This document shows, one piece after another, positions 29,036-37,315 of a stretch of 64,000 nt of DNA. The position numbers and the translations under genes are program-made. The stretch's first letter is position 1, and each line of letters opens with the position of its first letter. The DNA comes from Sphingomonas prati. Its GTDB lineage: Bacteria; Pseudomonadota; Alphaproteobacteria; Sphingomonadales; Sphingomonadaceae. The notes beneath the pieces are model-generated. The model was not told the origin of the DNA, did not search any database, and saw nothing but the letters and a program-made list of their open reading frames with translations. The stretch lies in NCBI RefSeq assembly GCF_014643515.1, contig NZ_BMJP01000001.1:930001-994000 (forward strand), given 5' to 3'.

Positions 29036-29677
29036 TCAGCCAAGCTGCAGACGCAGGTCGTCCAGCGTCTTTACGACATGCACCCGGCTCAGCTCGATCA
29101 CAGCCGCCTCGTCGCGTGCGAGCCAGGCGTCGAAGATCATGCGATGCTCCGCATTGGCGCGGTCGTCACGCCCCAGCCATTCCAGATGCTTGCGCACATA
29201 GCGTTCCGACAGGATATGCAGGCGTTCAAGAAACGTCAGCGTCACCGGCTGCGCGCAGGGCCGCAGCAGCGCCAGATGGAACGCGCGGTTGAACGCCCCC
29301 ACCCCCGCCCCGTGCGCGTCGGTCACCTGTTCCAGCGTCTCGATCGTCGCTGTGGCGAACTGCTGATCTTTCGATTCCGCGCGCAGTGCCGCCGCCGCCG
29401 TCGCCTCCGGCTCCAGCTTCAGCCGCAGCGCGAACACCTCCTCCGCCTCCGACGTGCTCAGCGGCCGCACGAAAAAACCGCGATTGGCCTGCGAAAACAC
29501 CAGTCCCTGCTGTTCCAGTCGGGTCAGCGCCTCGCGCAGCGGAATCTTGCTGACCCCCAGTTCGGCCGCCAACGCATCCTGCCGGATCGCCTGGTCGCCC
29601 GGAATGCTGCCGGAAATGATGCGGTCGCGGACAAGGTCGGCGACCTGATCGGAAAGGTTACGAATGACTAGGCTCAT
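29036..29677 (-). CDS. GntR-family (FadR/FCD) transcription regulator
   Basis: A 213-residue regulator. The N-terminal winged helix (MSLVIRNLSDQVADLVRDRI, RQDALAAELGVSKIPLREAL, LVFSQANRGFFVRP) is followed by an all-helical FCD ligand domain (RLKLEPEATAAAAL, FNRAFHLALLRPC, ERYVRKHLEWLG, EHRMIFDAWLARDE). FCD proteins usually bind organic acids or amino acids through a metal site. The ATG at 29677 has a GAGGGG ribosome site. It likely controls the surrounding oxidase, hydrolase and peptidase genes through GTATAC-core sites at 27420 and 29829. Confidence 0.9.
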   Translation of the reverse strand: MSLVIRNLSDQVADLVRDRIISGSIPGDQAIRQDALAAELGVSKIPLREALTRLEQQGLVFSQANRGFFVRPLSTSEAEEVFALRLKLEPEATAAAALRAESKDQQFATATIETLEQVTDAHGAGVGAFNRAFHLALLRPCAQPVTLTFLERLHILSERYVRKHLEWLGRDDRANAEHRMIFDAWLARDEAAVIELSRVHVVKTLDDLRLQLG

Positions 29678-29978
29678 GCACCCCTCATAGCACCGGAAAT
29701 CCGCGCCAGAAGGGGTCCTGACGATCCCATGTGACGATGTTCGTTTCGGCGGCGATCGCCGCGTCCCTTTCCAATAGCAGCTGCCGTCGGGTGCGACTAT
29801 GTTCACAGGGCTTGCGGCCGGGTCGCGACCGTATACGATCGGACAATCGTCGCGTCGGTAGGGGGGGAAGCCGGATGCCAGCAAAGCCGTCGACTCACGC
29901 CCGCCATCCCGGTCTCCGCAACCGGGCCGATCCGCCGCGCCCCGACCGCGAGACCCGCGCCGCCCATCGGAGTTGCCC
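29678..29978. other. Divergent region between GntR gene and DUF885 peptidase gene
   Basis: No gene is seen in this 301 bp stretch. It should hold the promoters of the divergent gntR and DUF885 genes. It includes CCGTATACGA (29829-29838), a one-mismatch copy of the GntR consensus. Confidence 0.5.
29829..29838. promoter_or_regulatory. Second candidate GntR operator
   Basis: CCGTATACGA shares the GTATAC core with the site at 27420 and matches the TNGTNNACNA consensus in all but the first base. It is about 140 bp upstream of the DUF885 gene start. Confidence 0.4.
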
Positions 29979-31748
29979 ATGTTGAAATCGCTGCTCGCCC
30001 TCCTGCTGACCTCCGTCGCGGCCCCGTCGCTCGCACAGGCCGCGCCACCTGCACCGACCGCCCCGTCCGCTGCCGACCAGCGCCTGCGGACCCTCTACGA
30101 AGCGGAATGGGCGTGGCGGCAGAAGGAACAGGCGCGCATCGAAACGGACGACGACGCGACCGACGCCGCCGACCACCTTCCCCGCGTCGATCCCGCCAGC
30201 CAGCAGGCCCGGCTCGCCTACTGGCAGAAGACCCGCGCCGAACTGGACCGCATTCCCGTCGCAGACCTCAGCGCGGAGGAACGGGTCAACGCCGCCGTCT
30301 TCCGCACCAGCCTTGACGCGTTCATCGCCAACGCGCAATATCGCGACTGGGAGATGCCGTTCAACGCGGACAGCAATTTCTGGTCCTACCTCGCCCCGCG
30401 CGCCGGCTTCGACAAGGCGGCGGACTACACGCGCTATCTCGGCCGGATGCGCGATCTGCCGCGCTATTTCGACGAGCAGATCGTCAACATGCGCGCCGGG
30501 CTGAAACGCGGCTTCTCCGTCCCGCGCGTCACACTCGCCGGCCGCGACGCGTCGATCACTGCCTATACCGGCGCGGACACCACCAAGAACCCGTTCTACG
30601 CGCCGTTCGTCACCCTCCCCGCGTCCATCCCCCCCGCCGAACAGGACGCGATGCGGCAACAGGCCCGCACGCTGATCGAACAATCGGTCCGCCCGGCCTA
30701 CGTCAAACTGCTCGCCTTCTACCGCGATGAATATCTGCCCAAGGCGCGCACCACGCTGGCGGCGGAGGCGATGCCCGACGGCAAGGCTTTCTACCGCGCG
30801 CAAATCCGCGAATACACGACGCTCGATCTCACCCCCGAACAGATCCACAAGATCGGCCTTGCGGAGGTCGCGCGGATCGATGCCGAAATGCGCGTCACGA
30901 TGAAAAAGGCCGGCTTCACCGGCAGCTTCGAACAGTTCCAGCACTTACTGCGCACCGATCCGCAGTTCTACGCGCGCACGCCCGACGAACTGATGGGCGT
31001 TTCCGCCTATGCCGCCAAGCGTGTCGACGGCGAACTGAAGAAGACGTTCGGCTTCCTGCCGCGCTACCGCTTCACCATCCGGCCGGTGCCCGACGCGATC
31101 GCGCCTTACTACACGGCGGGCCGTGGCGGCCTCGAAAGCTGCATGATGAACACCTACGACCTGCCGTCGCGCCCGCTCTACCAGATCCCGGCCCTCACCC
31201 TGCACGAATGCAATCCCGGACACAGCTTTCAGGCCGCGGTCGCCCGCGAAGGGCCCAACCGCCCGACCTTCCGCAAGCAGACCTATTTCTCCGGTTACGG
31301 CGAAGGCTGGGGGCTCTACACCGAATGGCTCGGCACGGTCATGGGCATCTACCGCACGCCCTATGAGGATTTCGGCCGGCTTTCGTACGAAATGTGGCGC
31401 GCCTGCCGCCTCGTGATCGACACCGGCATCCACCATGACGGCTGGACCCGCCAACAAGCGATCGCCTACCTTGCCGGTCACACCGCGCTGTCGCAGCACG
31501 AGATCGAGACCGAGGTCGACCGCTACATCAGCTGGCCGGGCCAGGCGCTCGCCTACAAGCTGGGCGAGATGACGATCCGCCGCAAACGCGCCGACGCGGA
31601 AAAGGCGCTCGGGCCCCGCTTCGACCAACGCTGGTTCCACGACCTCATCCTGAACCTCGGCTCGGTCCCGCTGCCCATCCTGGAACAGAAGATCGACGAC
31701 TGGATCGCCGGCGGCGGCAAGAACACGCTCGCCTCCCCCGCATCCTGA
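29979..31748 (+). CDS. DUF885-family secreted metallopeptidase-like protein
   Basis: A 589-residue protein with a signal peptide (MLKSLLALLLTSVAAPSLAQ). The DUF885 core carries a zinc-site-like LTLHECNPGHSFQ followed by GYGEGWGLYTEWLG, with HYDG-like and tail helices after it. The HExxxGH arrangement and downstream Glu support metal-dependent peptidase activity, probably on short peptides in the periplasm. The ATG at 29979 has CGGAG 6 bp upstream. It is followed after 26 bp by an S10 peptidase gene, forming a two-peptidase operon. Confidence 0.88.
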   Translation: MLKSLLALLLTSVAAPSLAQAAPPAPTAPSAADQRLRTLYEAEWAWRQKEQARIETDDDATDAADHLPRVDPASQQARLAYWQKTRAELDRIPVADLSAEERVNAAVFRTSLDAFIANAQYRDWEMPFNADSNFWSYLAPRAGFDKAADYTRYLGRMRDLPRYFDEQIVNMRAGLKRGFSVPRVTLAGRDASITAYTGADTTKNPFYAPFVTLPASIPPAEQDAMRQQARTLIEQSVRPAYVKLLAFYRDEYLPKARTTLAAEAMPDGKAFYRAQIREYTTLDLTPEQIHKIGLAEVARIDAEMRVTMKKAGFTGSFEQFQHLLRTDPQFYARTPDELMGVSAYAAKRVDGELKKTFGFLPRYRFTIRPVPDAIAPYYTAGRGGLESCMMNTYDLPSRPLYQIPALTLHECNPGHSFQAAVAREGPNRPTFRKQTYFSGYGEGWGLYTEWLGTVMGIYRTPYEDFGRLSYEMWRACRLVIDTGIHHDGWTRQQAIAYLAGHTALSQHEIETEVDRYISWPGQALAYKLGEMTIRRKRADAEKALGPRFDQRWFHDLILNLGSVPLPILEQKIDDWIAGGGKNTLASPAS

Positions 31749-31774
31749 TCCCCCACGCCATCACCGGAGGTCGC

Positions 31775-33373
31775 ATGACCCGCACCCGCCTCGCCGCCCT
31801 CACGCTCGCCGCGCTGATCGCCGGCCCGCTCGCCGCCCAGCCGCGTCCCGAGGCGCCACCCGCGCCCAAGGACAAGGCCGACGACCGCCCCACCGGGGTC
31901 GAGGAGTCCGACTACGCCGTCGCCACCGCGGTCGAGGATGCCCAGCCCAAACGCGGCAGCGTCGTGATCGGCGGGCGAACGATCGGCTACACCGTCACGC
32001 CCGGTACCGTCACGATCCGCAACGACGACGGCGATCCGATCGCGTCGATGTTCTACGTCGCCTATGTCGCGGACCGGCCGAAGGGCGCCCGCCCCCGCCC
32101 GGTCACCTTCACCTTCAACGGCGGCCCGGGCTCGTCCAGCATGTGGCTGCACATGGGGTCGATCGGCCCGGTCCAGGTCCAGACGCCCGAACCCACCTCG
32201 ACCGCGCCGGCCCCCTACCGCATCGCGCCCAACCGCTTCTCGATGCTCGACAAGACCGACATCGTGTTCATGGACGCGATCGGCACCGGCCTGTCGCGCC
32301 CGATCGGCAAGGCGAAGCTCAAGGACTTCGCGGGCGTCGACAAGGATATCGACGCCTATGCCCGCGGCATCATGCGCTACCTGACGATCGCGAACCGCTG
32401 GGACAGCCCGAAATTCCTGTTCGGCGAAAGCTACGGCACGCTGCGCGGCGCGGGTCTCGTCTACGCGCTGCAACAGCGCGGGGTTCAAATGAACGGCGTC
32501 GTGCTGCTCTCGTCGATCCTGAACTACGGCGTCCGCCAGCCGGGTTTCGACCAGATCCACATCACCTACCTGCCCAGCTTCGCGGCCACCGCCTGGTATC
32601 ACAACCGGCTACCCAACCGCCCGCCCGCGCTCGAACCGTTCCTGGCCGAGGTCCGGCAATGGGCGATCGGCCCCTACGCCAACGCGCTGGCCAAGGGCGA
32701 CGCGCTGCCCGATGCGGAACGCGACGTCATTGCCAAGCAACTCAGCGCCTATACCGGCCTGTCGCCCGACTATCTGGCGAAGGTCGATCTGCGCGTCGAT
32801 CTGGCGCGGTTCCGGAAGGAACTGCTGCGCGATCAGCGCCGCACCGTGGGCCGGCTCGACTCGCGCTTCGTCGGGATCGACGTCGATCCGGCGGGCGAGG
32901 ATCCCGAATATGACGCCACCGACACCGCGCTCAGCGGACCCTATATCGGCGCGCTCAACACCTACCTGTTCGGCACGCTCGGCTACCGGACGAAGCTGCA
33001 GTACCGCCCGAACTTCTACGCCGAACTCGGCGGCGGCAACTGGGACCAGGGGCACAGCGGCCCCGGCGGCCGCAAGATGGCGCTTGCCGATACCGCGCTC
33101 GATCTGTCGGCCGCGATGCGCCAGAACCCGTACCTGAAGGTCCTGTCGCTCAACGGCTACTACGACATGGCAACGCCCTTCTTCGGTGCGGAATATGATC
33201 TCGGTCACATGCAGCTCGACAAGTCACTGCGCGGCAACGTCACCTTCCGCTACTATGAGTCCGGCCACATGGTCTATGTGAAGCCCGCCGTCATGCCGCT
33301 CTTCAAACGCGACCTCGACACCTTCTACGACGGCGCCACCGCCGCCACCCCGCCGCCCGCGACGGCGGAGTGA
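31775..33373 (+). CDS. S10-family serine carboxypeptidase
   Basis: A 532-residue secreted peptidase. After a signal peptide (MTRTRLAALTLAALIAGPLA), the S10 landmarks are FTFNGGPGSSSMWLHMG (oxyanion and substrate binding), the nucleophile in FGESYGTLRG, the catalytic Asp in LNGYYDMATPFFG and the His in YESGHMVYV. The triad appears intact. It removes C-terminal residues from peptides at the cell envelope. It is translated just after the DUF885 gene and probably works with it. Confidence 0.92.
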   Translation: MTRTRLAALTLAALIAGPLAAQPRPEAPPAPKDKADDRPTGVEESDYAVATAVEDAQPKRGSVVIGGRTIGYTVTPGTVTIRNDDGDPIASMFYVAYVADRPKGARPRPVTFTFNGGPGSSSMWLHMGSIGPVQVQTPEPTSTAPAPYRIAPNRFSMLDKTDIVFMDAIGTGLSRPIGKAKLKDFAGVDKDIDAYARGIMRYLTIANRWDSPKFLFGESYGTLRGAGLVYALQQRGVQMNGVVLLSSILNYGVRQPGFDQIHITYLPSFAATAWYHNRLPNRPPALEPFLAEVRQWAIGPYANALAKGDALPDAERDVIAKQLSAYTGLSPDYLAKVDLRVDLARFRKELLRDQRRTVGRLDSRFVGIDVDPAGEDPEYDATDTALSGPYIGALNTYLFGTLGYRTKLQYRPNFYAELGGGNWDQGHSGPGGRKMALADTALDLSAAMRQNPYLKVLSLNGYYDMATPFFGAEYDLGHMQLDKSLRGNVTFRYYESGHMVYVKPAVMPLFKRDLDTFYDGATAATPPPATAE

Positions 33374-33477
33374 TGTCCGGCGTCGGGGCGGCGCTGCCCG
33401 GCTTTCGCTCGCGAAAATAAGGGTCGACCAGCCGCCCCATGACCGCGCATGGACGGAGACGATGTTTCGAGGTTCCG

Positions 33478-34329
33478 ATGTCCGATCGCCTGAAGATACT
33501 GCTGCAATATGGGCTGCCGAAGCAGCACCTGACCACCTTCGCCGGCCGCATCGCCGGGGCGCAGGCGGGATCGCTGACGACGCGGCTGATCCGCTGGTTC
33601 GTCGGCAAGTACGGCGTCGATATGCGTGAGGCCGCCGATCCGGACATCGCGAGCTACAAGAGCTTCAACGATTTTTTCACCCGCCCGCTCCGGGCCGGCG
33701 CGCGCCCGATCGCGGCCGCCGATTTCGTCTGTCCGGTCGACGGCGCGATCAGCCAGTTCGGGGCGATCGACGACCATTACATGGTGCAGGCCAAGGGCCA
33801 CCGCTTCACCACCGCCGCGCTGCTCGGCGGCGACGCTGCGCTGGCGGCGCAGTTCCGCCACGGCAGCTTCGCTAATCTCTATCTGTCCCCCAAGGACTAT
33901 CACCGCCTGCACATGCCCTGCGACGGCCGGCTCGTGCGGATGATCTACGTGCCCGGCGCGCTGTTCTCGGTAAACCCGGTCACGGCGCGAGGCGTGCCGA
34001 ACCTGTTCGCGCGCAACGAACGGGTGGTGTGCATCTTCACATCGCCGGAACATGGCCCGTTCGCGATGGTGCTGGTCGGCGCGACGATCGTCGGCAGCAT
34101 CGCGACCGCCTGGCACGGCGTGGTCAATCCGAAGCGGACCAACACGCCGTCCGAATGGACCTACGCCGACCGGGACATCGTCCTGAAGCAGGGCGAGGAG
34201 ATGGGCCGCTTCCTGCTGGGCTCGACGATCGTAATGTTGTTCAGCCAGGGCGTGATCGCATTCAACGACAGCTGGGCCCCGGAACGGCCGGTCCGCCTCG
34301 GCGAACCGATGGGCCACGGCGTGGCCTAG
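33478..34329 (+). CDS. psd: Phosphatidylserine decarboxylase
   Basis: A 283-residue enzyme that makes phosphatidylethanolamine at the inner membrane. The LGST motif near residue 250 (GRFLLGSTIVMLF) is the self-cleavage site whose Ser becomes the pyruvoyl group. Other landmarks are FNDFFTRPL, CPVDGAISQFG, YLSPKDYHRLHMP and PGALFSVNPVTAR. This is the larger, E. coli-like form. The ATG at 33478 has GAGG upstream. An in-frame ATG at 33439 would add 13 unlikely residues. It stands alone, about 100 bp after the S10 gene. Confidence 0.95.
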   Translation: MSDRLKILLQYGLPKQHLTTFAGRIAGAQAGSLTTRLIRWFVGKYGVDMREAADPDIASYKSFNDFFTRPLRAGARPIAAADFVCPVDGAISQFGAIDDHYMVQAKGHRFTTAALLGGDAALAAQFRHGSFANLYLSPKDYHRLHMPCDGRLVRMIYVPGALFSVNPVTARGVPNLFARNERVVCIFTSPEHGPFAMVLVGATIVGSIATAWHGVVNPKRTNTPSEWTYADRDIVLKQGEEMGRFLLGSTIVMLFSQGVIAFNDSWAPERPVRLGEPMGHGVA

Positions 34330-34721
34330 TCCCAAAGCGGGCGTGAAACCGCTATTCGAGCAACCGGCGGTCTCGAAAGGCCGAGACCGACCATATTTCG
34401 CGAGATTGCGGCCAGTGCCGTCTCAAACTGAACTGATGTGCACGGAGGCTGCTGGACCGTGGCATTTCGCTGCGGAAGGCCGACCCGGTCCCGGGTCGCG
34501 CAATTCTGGAAGGCGGAGCCGTGATCGCGGGATTGTTGCCCAACGAATTTCTGCCTGTCGGGCATCGCGTCCGTTTCGCCTCGGCGCGGCAAACAGCGAG
34601 CGGATCATGCCTGCCGCGGTCGAGAAAAGCAGTTTTGGCGATGGCACTGGTGTGTTCGATCGAACTTGGAACGGCGATCAGCCCGGCAGGATGTCGTGCA
34701 TCGTAAGCTTCGCGAACGAGG
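34330..34721. other. Intergenic region, no convincing gene
   Basis: No protein or RNA gene can be supported in these 392 bp. An open frame on the plus strand lacks a ribosome site and has no family resemblance. The 11-mer AAACTGAACTG at 34425-34435 is identical to the left arm and spacer start of the TetR operator at 36076. The region's composition is less GC-rich than its flanks. Confidence 0.5.
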
Positions 34722-35627
34722 TCAGAGCGGACGACTGAGGACGGCTTCGGCCCCCGCCCAGTCGATCTTGCCGTAACGATCGTTGTCGAGCGGGGAGAGC
34801 TTGCCGCGTCCGCTCGACATATCGCGAAGATATTGCATTCCCTGCCAGGCCGGAAACGGAGCGTCGCTCTTCGGGGAAAGCGTCCGCGCAATGCGGATCA
34901 GCGCGGAGAGCCGCCCGATGCCGCCCGCCCGCAACGGCTTCCACCGCCTACTGTCGAGGCGGGTCATCAGCGTCGCCAGATCGCGTGGCGTCACCACATC
35001 GCCTGCGATCCGCAGGACGCGTGGCGCGGCTTCGTCGATGGCCACGTCGGCGGTAAAGTCCGCCACGTCGTCCTTGCTGGTGAAATCGAGCGGTTGGTCC
35101 GCGTCACCCCAGTAGAGGATACGGCGGACGCGATGCAGAACGATCGGTGCCTCGCCGGTCAGCAGGTCCGCGAACGCCCCGTTGAGAATCGAGGTTGCAC
35201 GGATAGGTGTCGCATCGACGCGCGCCATGAAGCGGCGGCGCAGGTCCATGTTGCGGTTGTCACCGGGGCGGGTCTTGGTGAAATCGAGCGAGAAGTCTGA
35301 CGGGACGAAGCGCGGAACGCCCGCGGCGACTGCCGCGTCGAGCAGCCTGCTCTGCAGCTCGAGGATTACCGGCTCAAGCCCATTCAGAACGGAAACGACG
35401 CATTCCGCACCCACAAGCTCGCGGGCAAGCGCGGTCGTATCACCGAAATCGACCGGGATCGGCATTCCGCCACGCGAGCGCACGGCATCCTGCGCAGCGG
35501 CGGGCGTGCCGCTGCGGACCAGCGCGCGCGCGGACACCCTGCGCCGGACAAGCGCGGAGAGCACGCGTCCACCGAGGTCGCCCGTTGCGCCCGCCAGCAC
35601 GATCGTCCGACCCATGCCGTCGTTCAC
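34722..35627 (-). CDS. NmrA-like NAD(P)-binding protein
   Basis: A 301-residue atypical short-chain dehydrogenase of the NmrA/isoflavone-reductase group. The N-terminal Rossmann motif is TIVLAGATGDLGGRVL, followed by VVSVLNGLEPVILELQ, VPRFVPSDFSLDF and KDDVADFTADVAIDE. Such proteins bind NAD(P)(H) and act as reductases or redox sensors. The GTG at 35627 overlaps the stop of the upstream PPOX gene (GTGA) and has a GAGG site, so it is preferred over the ATG at 35615. It forms a two-gene operon controlled by the TetR gene beyond. Confidence 0.85.
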   Translation of the reverse strand: MNDGMGRTIVLAGATGDLGGRVLSALVRRRVSARALVRSGTPAAAQDAVRSRGGMPIPVDFGDTTALARELVGAECVVSVLNGLEPVILELQSRLLDAAVAAGVPRFVPSDFSLDFTKTRPGDNRNMDLRRRFMARVDATPIRATSILNGAFADLLTGEAPIVLHRVRRILYWGDADQPLDFTSKDDVADFTADVAIDEAAPRVLRIAGDVVTPRDLATLMTRLDSRRWKPLRAGGIGRLSALIRIARTLSPKSDAPFPAWQGMQYLRDMSSGRGKLSPLDNDRYGKIDWAGAEAVLSRPL

Positions 35628-36058
35628 AGCGCGACCTCGCCTTCGTCGCCGCCGTTCCAGTAATGGATGCGCTCTGCACGAACCCGGATCATCACCAGGC
35701 CGGGTGTATCGATGCCTTGCCCGAACCACCGATCGAGACCTGTGGTCCAATGCGTCGCGAACTGGGCCTTGTCGCGGATCAACTCGGCATGCCCCTCCAC
35801 CGCGATGAACAACGGCGGGCCGCCCAGCAAGCCGGGGGCGCCGGTAAAAGTCAGCCCGACCCGGGCGTCACTCTCGATATCGGAGACAGTGCGCGCGTCT
35901 TCATATGTGAAGAAGAAGCTGTCGCCGCGATACTCCACCTCGCCGTTGTTGCTCATTGGCCGGCTTGCGATCGCGCCGCCGTCCGTCCGTGTCGAAAGCA
36001 TCCCGAAGTCGATCTTGCCCATCTTTCCGGACAGGTCATCACGCGTCATGCCAGCCAT
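35624..36058 (-). CDS. Pyridoxamine 5'-phosphate oxidase-family flavoprotein
   Basis: A 144-residue split-barrel protein of the general stress protein 26 type. Visible core: MLSTRTDGGAIASRPMSNNG, FFFTYEDARTVSDIE, VGLTFTGAP and FIAVEGHAELIRD. Members bind FMN, F420 or flavin-like cofactors and are often stress-induced. It is coupled to the NmrA-like gene and preceded by a perfect operator palindrome shared with a divergent TetR gene. A role in electrophile or redox stress is likely but inferred. Confidence 0.87.
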   Translation of the reverse strand: MAGMTRDDLSGKMGKIDFGMLSTRTDGGAIASRPMSNNGEVEYRGDSFFFTYEDARTVSDIESDARVGLTFTGAPGLLGGPPLFIAVEGHAELIRDKAQFATHWTTGLDRWFGQGIDTPGLVMIRVRAERIHYWNGGDEGEVAL

Positions 36059-36075
36059 GATAATTGCTCCACTAT

Positions 36076-36099
36076 AAACTGAACTGTACCGTTCAGTTT
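36076..36099. promoter_or_regulatory. TetR operator, perfect inverted repeat
   Basis: AAACTGAAC (36076-36084) is repeated inverted as GTTCAGTTT (36091-36099) with a 6 bp spacer. It lies in the 75 bp between the divergent PPOX and TetR genes, close to both starts, so binding would block both promoters. Confidence 0.75.
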
Positions 36100-36133
36100 C
36101 GTTGAACCGTCCCGTGCCCTATATGGTTGCGTC

Positions 36134-36808
36134 ATGCAATCACCCGCCGACCCAAAACCTGACGCAGTAAGACGACGCCGCGGCGGGCGGCCGTCCGCCG
36201 ACAAGGCAGGCGAAGTCGATCGCCGCATTCTGGACGCGGCCACGGACCTGTTCCTGCAACTCGGGTTCGACGCGACGAGTTGCGATCAGGTCGTGGCTCA
36301 GGCTGGCGCCGGGAAGGCGAGCCTTTATGCACGCTATGCCAACAAGGAGGAGCTCTTCGCCGCCGTCGTGCGGCGGAAGGTCGAACGGACGTTGATTCCG
36401 TCAGGTGCGGTACCGTGGCATCTGTCCGTCCGGGACCGGCTACGTGCGGTGGGTCATAGTCTGCTTGATCACGCCTTGGCGCCCGAAGCGGTCGCGCTGA
36501 TGCGGGTTGTCGTAACGACGGCACACCGGATGCCCGACCTTGCCCGATTGGTGGACCGCATCGGCCGCGATGGCGGCGTCGCATGCGTCGCGCGCGCGAT
36601 CGCCGGATCCGACGCCCCGCCCGAAAAGATCGAGGAGGCATCGCGCGTTGCCGTCCGGTTCATCGACATGGTGTTCGTCCCCCACCAGATGCGCGCCCTG
36701 ATCGGCGACACGCGCGAACAGCTTGATGCCGAAGCCCCACCTCGCATCGATGATGCCATCGACCTCCTGTCCCGCGCCGGCTGGTTGCCCTCCTCCGGCA
36801 CACCGTAA
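36134..36808 (+). CDS. TetR-family transcription regulator
   Basis: A 224-residue TetR protein. The HTH region is RRGGRPSADKAGEVDRRILD, LFLQLGFDATSCDQVVAQAG and KASLYARYANKEELF. The C-terminal domain resembles the AefR/TetR_C type. It is divergent from the PPOX/NmrA-like operon and flanked by a perfect palindrome, so autorepression plus control of that operon is the likely circuit. The ligand is unknown. Confidence 0.9.
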   Translation: MQSPADPKPDAVRRRRGGRPSADKAGEVDRRILDAATDLFLQLGFDATSCDQVVAQAGAGKASLYARYANKEELFAAVVRRKVERTLIPSGAVPWHLSVRDRLRAVGHSLLDHALAPEAVALMRVVVTTAHRMPDLARLVDRIGRDGGVACVARAIAGSDAPPEKIEEASRVAVRFIDMVFVPHQMRALIGDTREQLDAEAPPRIDDAIDLLSRAGWLPSSGTP

Positions 36809-37234
36809 CGGAATTTGGTTCGCCTGTTCCATTCCACTGCGGTTGCAATTTCGACATCGCGGCAGGCGGTTTGACAGGTTGGCTTATCTGGCTGTCGGCG
36901 CCGCGGTTGTCGGGACTAGGCCGGCTCGTACCAACGGTTCGATATCTTTGGGCTGCCCCGCGGTCCTGCTGTCGAAAGCCGCGGTCTGGCTGGGAACGTG
37001 ACGGATTCGCGTTGCTCGGAAGAGCGGTTTCGGTCACGCCCGAGGTGCACACCGAATGTTCGCACAGCACGAAGCGATCATTAGTGCGGCTTACTGCGTC
37101 GATTACGAAAGCCTGCCGCAGTTGACGCGGAGACGGGACCGCACATTCAAATAGCCGCGGCCCATGACAGACGTCATGTCCGCATTCTTAATCATTGAGG
37201 CTTACACCCACGTCAGTTCAGACGGAGGAGCTGC
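36809..37234. other. Intergenic region upstream of the diguanylate cyclase
   Basis: No gene is supported in this 426 bp stretch. It contains a palindrome, CATGAC (37163-37168) and GTCATG (37173-37178) with a 4 bp spacer, about 55 bp before the leader ORF. The region probably holds the promoter and a binding site for the cyclic-di-GMP genes. Confidence 0.5.
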
Positions 37235-37315
37235 GTGACGAGGTTGGCCCACAGTCTGGAAAGCGATCGCGCGCCAGGCGCACACGCGCACTTCGCAGGC
37301 GCGGATCAGCTGTGA
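37235..37315 (+). CDS. Putative 26-codon leader ORF coupled to the GGDEF gene
   Basis: A GTG at 37235 follows a near-ideal GGAGGAG site 4 bp upstream and opens a 26-codon frame starting VTRLAHSLESDRAPGAHAHF. It ends at a TGA that overlaps the GTG start of the diguanylate cyclase (GTGA at 37312-37315). The cyclase frame has no comparable ribosome site of its own. This is the layout of a translation-coupling leader. The peptide itself has no known family. The alternative is that the cyclase starts at a TTG at 37195, which would make the leader a coincidence. Confidence 0.4.
   Translation: MTRLAHSLESDRAPGAHAHFAGADQL

Noticed and set aside
29715-29985. Arg/Pro-rich small frames upstream of the DUF885 gene
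   Set aside because: They overlap the promoter region and the DUF885 signal peptide and have shadow-like composition.
34343-34738. 131-codon plus-strand frame after psd
   Set aside because: It has no ribosome site, low-complexity composition and no recognisable motif, and it overlaps the 3' end of the NmrA-like gene.
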